In this document: positions 34,763 through 43,800 of the stretch, piece by piece
How positions within the stretch are numbered: position 1 is the stretch's first letter
How the letters are laid out: each line of letters begins with the position of its first letter
NCBI GenBank assembly: GCA_030591525.1
Contig: JAUVAV010000001.1
Span: forward strand, 1 to 64,000
From: a candidate division FCPU426 bacterium
GTDB lineage: Bacteria; Oederibacteriota; JAAXVQ01; JAUVAV01
Direction of reading: 5' to 3'
Length of the DNA: 64,000 nucleotides
Notes under the pieces: model-generated
The model's input: only the letters and a program-made list of their open reading frames with translations
Databases searched by the model: none
Told to the model about the DNA's origin: nothing
Translations under genes and position numbers: made by a program

Positions 34763-35725
34763 ATGCTGGACCACTACCATCAAATCCGCTCCCTGGGCCT
34801 GGTCTTCATTTTCCATTCGATGTTTTTTGTGCTCCCGGCTTCGGCCTATACCGACCCTGTCGACTTAATATCCCCCGACAAGGAAGAGCGTATTGACAGG
34901 ACTCAGGCGCCCGCGCATCGCCCGGTTTACCGGACCAGGACGCTTAGATCCGTTATTAGCAATCCGCCCCGTCCGGGTAAAAAAATCTATAGAATCGAAA
35001 AATTCAATCAGCTTTTTGAAAATATTAAATCGCCGTTTCCCATAGATCTTATCAAGGCCATCGCCTGGAACGAGAGCCGCTGGCATCATTTCCGTAAGGA
35101 CGGAAGCATTGTGGCCTGTCCTAATTATAAAAAAGATGTCGCGGGAAGACCCCGCCTGGACCGTTATACCAACAAACCGCTGATAGCTTCCGTGGATTGG
35201 GGAATTATGCAGATAAATGACAAATACAGCACTTTGAACATGAAAGTTTGGAATTTCAGCCGGATTAAAACCGATCCCCGATATAATATCCAGGCTGGAA
35301 TAACCGTCCTGCAAAACAAACTCAAACTCGTCCTGAGAATGAAGAAATTAAAAAACTGGAAGCAGATTGAGGCTTACTATAACTTAACCGGGTACTCCGA
35401 CCTGGTAATTGCGGTCAAAGCCTATAATGGATTACAGTATTCCCCTATTTACATTAACCGGCTTATAAAAACCTTGCATCAAAAACCATGGCTTCGCGCC
35501 GGCGCCGGCGGGACTATTGCCGGAGCAGCTCATTATAGTTTAAAATTTCACCGGAAAAACATCACGTTTCGTAGAAAAGCGGATATTAAAATCGCCAAAC
35601 TTCCCCGCCTGCCTAAACCGCCGAAACTTCCCATGTCAATATTTAAATATATGGTGCGGGATAAGCCCGCCCTCTCGCATTATTTTGATAAAGGCCTGGG
35701 AGATGTAGACCCGCTGCTGCATTAA
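34763..35725 (+). CDS. secreted lytic transglycosylase (SLT domain)
   Basis: 320 residues. An N-terminal hydrophobic stretch ending P-A-S-A-Y is a likely signal peptide with cleavage near residue 28. The SLT catalytic Glu lies in IAWNESRWHH (about 97-106), and GIMQIN near 150 and ITVLQNKL are family motifs. Such enzymes cleave the glycan strand of peptidoglycan with formation of 1,6-anhydro-MurNAc, in the periplasm. An insert (about 110-140, RPRLDRYTNKP) separates the Glu from GIMQIN, and the C-terminal basic region (about 245-320) has no known domain. ATAAGGAG lies upstream. Confidence 0.88.
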   Translation: MLDHYHQIRSLGLVFIFHSMFFVLPASAYTDPVDLISPDKEERIDRTQAPAHRPVYRTRTLRSVISNPPRPGKKIYRIEKFNQLFENIKSPFPIDLIKAIAWNESRWHHFRKDGSIVACPNYKKDVAGRPRLDRYTNKPLIASVDWGIMQINDKYSTLNMKVWNFSRIKTDPRYNIQAGITVLQNKLKLVLRMKKLKNWKQIEAYYNLTGYSDLVIAVKAYNGLQYSPIYINRLIKTLHQKPWLRAGAGGTIAGAAHYSLKFHRKNITFRRKADIKIAKLPRLPKPPKLPMSIFKYMVRDKPALSHYFDKGLGDVDPLLH

Positions 35726-35834
35726 ATTACTCCGCCCTGAATACTCCAGTAGCCTGGGAAGGCACATTTTCCATTTGCTTTCCCGCGCACATCCGGTAAT
35801 ATGGGACGCAAAAGCCCAAGGACGGACAAGCTCT

Positions 35835-37553
35835 ATGTTCATTTCCAACCAAGACATCGCCGCTTTGCTGAGCCGCATGGCCGTGCTGCTTGAGCTTGAA
35901 GGCGCCAACGTCTTCCGCGTGCGGGCGTATCAAAACGCTGCCGCCTTGATCGACAAGCTGCCCCATAACTTGGCGGACTCCAAGCAGGAAGACAAGGCCC
36001 TGACCGGACTGCCCGGCATTGGCAAAGACCTGGCTGGAAAAATAAACGAGATCATTCAGCGCGGCAGCTTCCGCCAACTCGAGGAGCTGGAAGCCCGTTT
36101 GCCAAAAGTGCTGCTTGAGCTTATCAAAATTCCTGGCCTGGGACCCAAACGGGCCCGCGCCTTGTGGGACAATCTTTCGCTCCAAACCGTGGCCGACCTC
36201 AAGGCTGCGGCAGGCAAGGGCAAAATCCGCGGACTTTCCGGATTCGGCCCCAAGCTGGAAGAGCAAATTCTCCAGGGCATTGCTTTTTACGAGGCAAACC
36301 CGTTGCGCACGCTCTGGGCGGATGCTGAAAACACGGCCCATGAGTTGTGCTCCTACCTGAAGCAAATCAAAACCGTGGCGCAAGTCGAGGCTGCCGGCAG
36401 TTTCCGCCGCAAAAAAGAAACCGTGGGCGACCTGGACATCTTGGCCGTTTGTCCGCAGCCCGAACTTGTCATGCAAACTTTCCTGCGCCACCCCCATGTG
36501 GAAAAAGTCATCTCCCATGGCAGCACCCGCTCCTCGGTAATCCTACGCAGCGGGTTGCAAGTTGATTTGCGCGTGGTTTTGGGAAAAAGTTTCGGCGCAG
36601 CCCTGCATTACTTCACCGGCTCGCAGGCCCACAACATCGCCCTGCGCAAACTGGCGCAGCAGCAAAACCTCAAGCTGAACGAGTACGGGGTCTTCCGGGG
36701 CGAGCGCCAGCTCGCAGGCAAAACCGAAGCCGAAGTTTACCAACAATTGGGCCTGCCCTACATCCCGCCAGAGCTGAGGGAAATGACGGGCGAATTGGAG
36801 GCAGCAGCAGCCGGCAAGCTGCCGGATTTAATCACCTTGAATAAGCTTCGCGGAGACCTGCATTGCCACACCTCTGAAACCGACGGTGCGCTCAGCCTGG
36901 AGGAACTCGCCCTGGCCGCGCAAGACCTGGGCTATGAGTACCTCGGCATTACGGACCATTCCCAGCACGTGACCATTGCCGCAGGAATGGATGAAAAACG
37001 CCTCAGGCGCCAGTTGAAGGCAATCGACCAGGTTAATGCCAAACACAAGGATATTGTGCTTTTAAAAGGCATTGAAGTGGATATTATGGATAATGGAAAA
37101 CTTGACCTGCCGGACAGCGTTCTGAAAGAGCTCGACTTTACGGTGTGCTCAATTCATTCTAAATTCAACCTGCCGGAAGCCCGGCAGACCGAACGCATAC
37201 TCCGCGCCATGGACAATCCGCTTTTTACGGTCTTCGGCCACCCCTCGGGCCGCCTCATAGGCACTCGGCCCGGATATGCGGTGAACATGGAGAAAATCGT
37301 ACTGGGCGCCAAGGAACGCGGCTGTTTCCTGGAACTTAATGCCCATCCCCAGCGTCTGGATCTGACTGAGGTTTATTGCAGACTGGCCAAGGAAACCGGG
37401 GTGCTCGTGGCCATATCTTCGGACGCCCACAGCCGTCAGGGGCTTGACGCCCTGCGCTACGGCATCAACCAGGCCCGCCGCGGCTGGCTTGAGGCCAGGG
37501 ACGTGCTCAACACCAGGCCGCTGGGGGAATTGAGAAAGTTATTTAAAAGATGA
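35835..37553 (+). CDS. polX: family X DNA polymerase with PHP domain
   Basis: 572 residues. The N-terminal helix-hairpin-helix lyase-like domain (LPGIGKDLAGKINEI, IPGLGPKRARALWDNL) is followed by a Pol beta-type palm with metal Asp in VGDLDILAV and DLRVV, and then by a PHP phosphoesterase domain (GDLHCHTSETDG; ITDHSQH; SSDAHS). Bacterial PolX fills short gaps in repair; the PHP part has 3'-5' exonuclease or AP-endonuclease activity in studied members. The start at MFISNQDIAALL matches the family; upstream codons are unlike it. By eye, codon use is richer in GCC, CTG and CGC than its neighbours, possibly reflecting transfer. It overlaps no other gene. Confidence 0.93.
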   Translation: MFISNQDIAALLSRMAVLLELEGANVFRVRAYQNAAALIDKLPHNLADSKQEDKALTGLPGIGKDLAGKINEIIQRGSFRQLEELEARLPKVLLELIKIPGLGPKRARALWDNLSLQTVADLKAAAGKGKIRGLSGFGPKLEEQILQGIAFYEANPLRTLWADAENTAHELCSYLKQIKTVAQVEAAGSFRRKKETVGDLDILAVCPQPELVMQTFLRHPHVEKVISHGSTRSSVILRSGLQVDLRVVLGKSFGAALHYFTGSQAHNIALRKLAQQQNLKLNEYGVFRGERQLAGKTEAEVYQQLGLPYIPPELREMTGELEAAAAGKLPDLITLNKLRGDLHCHTSETDGALSLEELALAAQDLGYEYLGITDHSQHVTIAAGMDEKRLRRQLKAIDQVNAKHKDIVLLKGIEVDIMDNGKLDLPDSVLKELDFTVCSIHSKFNLPEARQTERILRAMDNPLFTVFGHPSGRLIGTRPGYAVNMEKIVLGAKERGCFLELNAHPQRLDLTEVYCRLAKETGVLVAISSDAHSRQGLDALRYGINQARRGWLEARDVLNTRPLGELRKLFKR

Positions 37554-37710
37554 TTTTTTCGGTTTTAGCCCAAGTTCCGCAGTTTGAGGTTAATTAAGAT
37601 GTCAGTGATATGCTGAGAGTGGCACCTGAAGGACGCGCAATGAGGAATTAATTTGTGGTTCTTCACAGTAAGCTTCAATTATTTCACAACTTTTGAGGTT
37701 TATGTCCTCC

Positions 37711-38874
37711 CTAAACTGCCAGGTTTAATATCTTGGAAATTATTTTGACGCTGTAATGCTTCATTCCCCAAACCCGGGCCAGGCCATAAGCATTTTGAGC
37801 AATCTTGCCAATATCGCTCTTGGGAATATCAACCTCGGCCAGGCGCACAGGCACTTTTATCCTGGCCAGCCACTGCTCCCAAGCCTTTATGCCCGCCCGG
37901 GCCGTGGCTGTGAGCGAACCTTTATCCAGATTAAAGACACGCCGGCTGAATTGGGCGAATTTAGCCGGAGACTTGCGGCCGGCATATTTCATCCAGGCCG
38001 GGGAAATAATTGAGAGACCGGCGCCGTGGGGTATATCATATATCGCGCTTAATGCATGTTCCATCATATGCATGGGAAATTCCGCCCCTCCGATTCCCGC
38101 TGTGGTCAAACCGTTAAGCCCTAGGGTGGCGCACCACATCAATTCCGCCCGGGCGGTATAATCTTGGGGACGCCGGAATATCCGTCCGGCAGCTTCCATT
38201 ATGGTGATAATCAAGCCCTCTACCAATCTATCCTGCAAGGGGGACCGGCGATCGCCCCCGTTGAAATATCCTTCCAAAAGATGGATGATCGCGTCCACCG
38301 CGCCGTACATGGAGTAGTTGCGGGGCACGGTAAGAGTATTAACCGGGTCCAGGATAGAAACTTTAGGGTACAGCGGAGATCCCATCAAATTATATTTCTG
38401 TTGGTTTTTTTCATTAGTAATTACGCCTCCGCAATTCATCTCCGAGGCTGAGGCGGCTAAAGTAAGCACCGTGGTTATGGGGATCGCTTGGGTTACTACC
38501 GCTTTTCTGCAAAAAAAGTCCCACACATCACCGGGATAACATGCACCCGCAGCTATGGCCTTGGCCGTATCGATCACGCTTCCGCCGCCCACTGCCACAA
38601 TCACATCAGGTTTTTCCCGGCGCCACAGCTCCAGGACCGCATAAACAAAACCCAGTATCGGATTGGATTTAATCCCTCCGCACTCCACCCATTCCAGGCC
38701 CACGGCTTCCAGACTTTCCGTGACCTGCTTTAAAATTCCATGCTTGCGCGCACTGTTTTGACCGAAAAGCAGGAGTGCTTTTCTGCCGTAAGCCGCGGTC
38801 TCCGGGCCAATGCATGGGGTTTGCCCCTGACCGAATATTATCTTGGTCGGATTATGGAAGACAAAATTCCGCAT
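37711..38874 (-). CDS. iron-containing alcohol dehydrogenase
   Basis: 387 residues of the group III ADH family, close to butanol dehydrogenase/YugJ-type enzymes (opening MRNFVFHNPTKIIFGQG). The nucleotide-binding segment reads VGGGSVIDTAKAIAAG. Metal ligands are Asp and His in VDAIIHLLE and two His in MEHALSAIYDIPHGAG. It reduces aldehydes or oxidises alcohols with NAD(P)H; the substrate cannot be specified. I use the ATG at 38874, with AAGGAG about 11 bases upstream, rather than a GTG four codons earlier. Confidence 0.92.
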   Translation of the reverse strand: MRNFVFHNPTKIIFGQGQTPCIGPETAAYGRKALLLFGQNSARKHGILKQVTESLEAVGLEWVECGGIKSNPILGFVYAVLELWRREKPDVIVAVGGGSVIDTAKAIAAGACYPGDVWDFFCRKAVVTQAIPITTVLTLAASASEMNCGGVITNEKNQQKYNLMGSPLYPKVSILDPVNTLTVPRNYSMYGAVDAIIHLLEGYFNGGDRRSPLQDRLVEGLIITIMEAAGRIFRRPQDYTARAELMWCATLGLNGLTTAGIGGAEFPMHMMEHALSAIYDIPHGAGLSIISPAWMKYAGRKSPAKFAQFSRRVFNLDKGSLTATARAGIKAWEQWLARIKVPVRLAEVDIPKSDIGKIAQNAYGLARVWGMKHYSVKIISKILNLAV

Positions 38875-38982
38875 GATAAAAACCACTCCTTAATTGGGGA
38901 TTTTCACTCCAAACCTTTACCAATTCTTTGGCCTGAGCTTCCCTGCCAGCGGTCTGACCACCTTAAACAGCCAGCCGGCTAA

Positions 38983-39759
38983 TCATGCCTTTTGGAGCAG
39001 CCAAATCGCACTTTTCAAGTTGCTTTCCATTAGGCGGCATAATTTTTCCTGGTTTTTTAAATAATTCTCCAAGCGGGCGGCCATTTCCGGATGCGCCTGT
39101 TTTATAGACACGGCACGTTTATGGAACCGGTTCATATACAACCTGTTCATGTCCTTTATATCACCATCCGATATTACGGTTTCCCTCAATATATGGTCCC
39201 CGTATTGGCTTAAACCGCGTCTGGTATCCTTGTAGTTATTGTAATAAGCAAAGCCCGGGTCTTCTATTTTTTTATCCCCTTCCAGAAAGCAGTCGTCAAT
39301 GATTATAAATCCTCCGGAACGCACAGTCTGCCGGAGTTCTTTCAGGCATTGGCCGATGTCGCCCCATACTCCTCCTACTGAGGCAAAAACCAATCCATCA
39401 AATCCGCTTAATTGCGGAACTCGTTCACGAATATTACCATACTCAAAACGGCATAATTTGTCCACTCCGGCGGCCTGGGCCAGCCGTTGCGCTTCCTGGA
39501 TAAAAGGGGGGAAAAAATCAATTCCCATCATTTGAAAACCCAGCTCTTTGGCCAGCGTAATGGACACCGCTCCTTTGCCGCAGCCCAGGTCAAGAATCCC
39601 GGCCTTATCCGGCAATCCCAGAGGCTTTAAAAAATCCACTATCATAGGCGGAGAACTTCCCAGTTCATAGAAATCAGCCAGAAGTTCAGGCAGATAGGGC
39701 AGTAATTCCGGTTCAATTTCCATGGCTTGAGCAATATCCTGCTTCTGCTGCTCAATCAT
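38983..39759 (-). CDS. class I SAM-dependent methyltransferase
   Basis: 258 residues. Motif I ILDLGCGKGAVSI (about 54-66), motif II acidic end MGIDFF, and GGFIIIDDCF after motif III all fit a Rossmann-type methyltransferase. The N-terminal 45 residues are helical and the C-terminal part carries many Lys/Arg. The substrate is unknown; small-molecule methylation is most likely. AGGAGG lies upstream but at a long distance from the ATG. It is followed after about 100 bp by the alcohol dehydrogenase on the same strand. Confidence 0.83.
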   Translation of the reverse strand: MIEQQKQDIAQAMEIEPELLPYLPELLADFYELGSSPPMIVDFLKPLGLPDKAGILDLGCGKGAVSITLAKELGFQMMGIDFFPPFIQEAQRLAQAAGVDKLCRFEYGNIRERVPQLSGFDGLVFASVGGVWGDIGQCLKELRQTVRSGGFIIIDDCFLEGDKKIEDPGFAYYNNYKDTRRGLSQYGDHILRETVISDGDIKDMNRLYMNRFHKRAVSIKQAHPEMAARLENYLKNQEKLCRLMESNLKSAIWLLQKA

Positions 39760-39826
39760 GATTAGATATTATCCTCCTGGAAAAAGACTTGGGCACGAGT
39801 AATGCGCGCTAAAATGGAGATCATGT

Positions 39827-40315
39827 CTAATTATGCGGCAGACTGTAAATAATTTCAAAGCCAATTGCAGGTACTATTGCGATGCCATCTGAAAATTCTT
39901 CCTTAAACCAAGGATTGATAAAGGCCGGTACATATAAAATACCTATGTTTCCGGAAATATCAAAAGCCGGCGTTATAGATCTTGATATTCCAAAATCCAG
40001 ATGAAGGTCGGTGATACCTTGCCCTTCCCCGCGGCCCCTAAAAAACCTCCAGTAACCAATACCTCCCTGCATAAAAGGGGACCATTTTTTTATAATAGTA
40101 TACCTATAGTTCGATTCCACTCTAAGGATTATTCCCGGGAATCCTCCCAGGGACAGGTTAAGAGATGACGTCTCATTCAATTTCAAGTTACCCAAAGCGG
40201 AAAAACACGGTCCTCCCGAGAATCCTACTTTTACCCCGATTCCCGTATCCCCAGCCTGCGCGGTGTTTATGGTCAATAATAATAAATAAGCAATAATAAA
40301 TTTTCTAACCAACAT
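39827..40315 (-). CDS. secreted small beta-barrel-like protein
   Basis: 162 residues. The N-terminal MLVRKFIIAYLLLLTINTAQA is a clear signal peptide (in two stretches) with cleavage after AQA. The mature part alternates hydrophobic and polar residues with many Gly and aromatics (YRYTIIKKWSPFMQGGIGYW; IGFEIIYSLPHN), typical of 8-stranded outer-membrane barrels. The final residue is not Phe, which weakens the case. Family not recognised. Confidence 0.6.
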   Translation of the reverse strand: MLVRKFIIAYLLLLTINTAQAGDTGIGVKVGFSGGPCFSALGNLKLNETSSLNLSLGGFPGIILRVESNYRYTIIKKWSPFMQGGIGYWRFFRGRGEGQGITDLHLDFGISRSITPAFDISGNIGILYVPAFINPWFKEEFSDGIAIVPAIGFEIIYSLPHN

Positions 40316-40411
40316 TTTTCCCCCTTTAGCAGGGTAATTGCATAACTTCGCCGGCCGCCTGCAGGGACCCCAGCTGTTCTCTATCGGAAACCTTCAATCT
40401 TCATTGCTGTT

Positions 40412-40587
40412 ATTCAATTTCCCCGCTCTGAAGAGCGGGGAATTGGATATGATCTGTAGATTATATAAATGTATATCCCGCATTTCGCTTTTTCAGCGAA
40501 ATGTCCCCGGCTTGAACATGCATATCGATAATAATCTTCATCTCATGTCACGAAGTCAAGCCGGGGAATTCGCGGTTAACATATTAA
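40412..40587 (+). repeat. two-hairpin repeat, copy H
   Basis: Hairpin 1: CCCCGCTCT-GA-AGAGCGGGG. Shared AATTGGATATGATCTGTAGA follows. An extra hairpin CATTTCGCT/AGCGAAATG is present only in this copy. Hairpin 2 has arms TCCCCGGCTTGA and TCAAGCCGGGGA, then AATTCGCGGTTAACATATTA. Copy I at 49237-49397 has the same order. The layout resembles non-autonomous IS200/IS605-type elements, but no transposase is present. Confidence 0.8.
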
Positions 40588-40682
40588 ATCCTTGCTTGCA
40601 TAAAACCTGCTTGCTTGATATTTTATATAATATAAGATGTATCATACTATTATAATGGTTTAGCAGGAGCGGGCCCCCTTGG

Positions 40683-40734
40683 CCTGCCTGTCCTGCCTGT
40701 CCTGAGCGAAGCCGAAGGGAGCGTAGCCGAAGGG
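40683..40734. repeat. dispersed CCTGAGCGAAGCCGAAGGG repeat, intergenic copy
   Basis: CCTGTCCTGAGCGAAGCCGA-AGGGAGCGTAGCCGAAGGG. It is the same module as the in-frame copy at 11308-11345. Together with copy H it fills most of the 40316-40887 interval, in which I see no gene. Confidence 0.8.
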
Positions 40735-40887
40735 GGCGAAACCAACGGGTGTGCCCGCCCAACAGAAGAATATTAATCCAATCTCAAGTTGATTGCTACA
40801 AAAATGATATTTAAAAAGCAACCGATTACTGATGTAGCGTAAGTGCTGTCTAAGGTGGCGGGTAGCCTGGCGTCGAGGAAAACAATC

Positions 40888-43800
40888 ATGCATAAAGTGA
40901 GTAATAGAGTAATCTTGACAGGCGTATTGATTATTGCAGGCCTGGCATTATTTGCCTGGCTGGGCATAAAGACCGGTAATGAGCAGGCAAAGCAGCCAGC
41001 CTTAAATCCCGGAAACCGTGTGGTAGATGCCATGGCAGTAAAAGCCGGGGCCAACCAGAGCTGGCTGGAACAAGCCCTGGCCAGTATCGCGTCTGAAGAA
41101 TACAAAATAAAGCCTGACTGCCAGGGTATACTGCAGGCACCGAACCGCAAGCAGAATTTCCGCGCATATTATAAACGCAGTGGTATGGAATTAGGCCCGC
41201 GCCATGCCGGAACGGGCGCAGCCAGCAGGGCACCTGCGAAGAGTGCCCCACTATCCCCTGCTTTGGAAAAAGCAGAGTGTGAAGGGGACTTTTCAAATTG
41301 GAAATTCCAATGGCAGACCGCGTATTTCGGAAGACCGGGAGCTGTAAAACCAGTGCCCGAGGCAAAGCCAACGGCTTTTGGAAACCGGGTGGAATACCAG
41401 CGAAAGGATATAAGCGAGTGGTATATCAATAAGCCGCAAGGCATTGAACAGGGATTTATTATTCATCATAGGCCAAAAAAAAGTAGGGGCGGGCCTCTGT
41501 TCCCGCCCGAACATTCATGTCCGCCCACTAGAGACGCGATTAACCGCGTCTGTATCATCTCCCAACCCATTACAGGCTTAACTTTAAAATTAACTGCTGA
41601 CTATAACGCCATAGACCTATGCGATAAGCATCAGGCAGTGGTCATGCGTTATGGCCAACTGAAAGTAGTGGACGCAAGGAATAAAAAGCTGTGGGCCGGG
41701 ATGCGCGTGGAAAATAATCGCATTGTCCTGGCTTATGATGATACCAGTGCGCAGTATCCAATATACATAGATCCCTTGATGACAACCCCGGCCTGGACAC
41801 AAGAGATCGACCAGGCAGACGCATATTTTGGTTATTCAGTAGGAAGCGCGGGAGATGTAAATGGAGACGGGTATGGTGATGTGATCTGCGGCGCGTATGG
41901 TTATGACAATGGGCAGACAGATGAAGGCCGGGCGTATGTGTATTTGGGCTCAGCCACCGGGCTCAGCGCAACCCCGGCCTGGACCGGAGAAAGCGGCCAG
42001 GCAAACGCAAGTTTTGGCACATCAGTAGGAAGCGCGGGAGATGTGAATGGAGACGGGTATGGTGATGTGATCTGCGGCGCAAATCGTTATGACAATGGGC
42101 AGTCAGATGAAGGCCGGGCCTATGTGTATTTAGGCTCAGGCAGCGGGCTTAGCGCAACCCCGGTCTGGACAGCAGAATGCGACCAGGCAAGCGCGCAGTT
42201 TGGCTATTCCGTAGGCAGCGCGGGAGATGTGAATGGGGACGGGTATGGTGATGTAATCTGCGGCGCATATTATTATGACAATGGGGAGTCAAATGAAGGC
42301 CGGGCCTATGTGTATTTGGGTTCAGCCGGTGGGCTTAGCGCTGCCCCGGCCTGGACCGGAGAGAGCGACCAGGCAAGCGCGCAGTTTGGCTATTCAGCAG
42401 GCAGCGCGGGAGATGTGAATGGAGACGGGTATGGGGATGTGATCTGTGGCGCGTATGGATATGACAATGGGCAGTCAGATGAAGGCCGGGCCTATGTGTA
42501 TTTGGGTTCTGCCAGTGGGCTCAGCGCAACCCCGGCCTGGACAGGAGAGAGCGGCCAGGCAACCGCATTTTTTGGCATATCAGTAGGAAGCGCGGGAGAT
42601 GTGAATGGGGACGGTTATGGAGATGTAATCATTGGTGCGGATAGTTATACCAATGGGCAGTTTAATGAAGGCCGGGCATATGTTTATTTAGGCTCAGCCA
42701 CCGGGCTTAGCGCAGTCCCGGCCTGGACAGGAGAGAGCGACCAGGCAAGCGCGCAGTTTAGTATTTCAGTAGGAAGCGCGGGAGATGTGAATGGAGACGG
42801 GTATGGGGATGTGATCTGCGGCGCGTATCGTTATGACAATGGGCAGTCAGATGAAGGCCGAGCATATGTGTATTTGGGCTCTGCCAGCGGTCTGGCCGCA
42901 AGCGCGGCCTGGACAGGAGAGAGCGACCAAGCAACCGCATTTTTTGGCAGATCAGTAGGAAGCGCAGGAGATGTGAATGGGAACGGGTTTGGTGATGTGA
43001 TCTGCGGCGCGAATAGTTATGATAATGGGCAGACAAATGAAGGCCGAGCATATGTGTATTTGGGCTCTGCCAGCGGTCTGGCCGCAAGCGCGGCCTGGAT
43101 AGAAGAGAGCGACCAGGCAGATGCGCTGTTTGGCTTTTCAGCAGGAAGCGCGGGAGATGTGAATGGAGATGGATATGGAGATGTGATCTGTGGCGCGTAT
43201 ACATATGACAATGGGCAGATAAATGAAGGCCAAGCATATGTGTATTTGGGCTCAGCCAACGGGCTTAACGCAACCCCGGCCTGGACAGGAGAGAGTGACC
43301 AGGCGGATGCGCGGTTTGGCATATCAGCAGGAAGCGCGGGCGACGTAAATGGAGACGGGTATGGAGATGTGATCTGCGGCGCGGATCGTTATGACAATGG
43401 GCAGACAGATGAAGGCCGAGCATATGTGTATTTGGGCTCAGCCACCGGGCTCAGCGCAACCCCGGCCTGGACAGGAGAGAGCGACCAGGCAAATGCGCTG
43501 TTTGGCATATCAGTAGTAAGCGCGGGAGACGTGAATGGCGACGGGTATGGAGATGTGATTGTGGGAGCGCCTTATTATGACAATGGGCAAACAGATGAAG
43601 GCCAAGTATATGTTTATTTGGGCTCAGCCAGCGGGCTCAGCGCAACCCCGGCCTGGACAGTTGATAGCAACCAGGCGGATGCATGTTATGGCAGATCAGC
43701 AGGAAGCGCGGGAGATGTGAATGGAGACGGGTATGGGGATGTGATCTGCGGCGCGTATCTTTATGACAATGGGCAATCAAGTGAAGGCCGGGCGTTTGTG

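Noticed and set aside
40338-40655. 105-residue plus-strand ORF
   Set aside because: It runs through the two-hairpin repeat H and has no ribosome site or family features.
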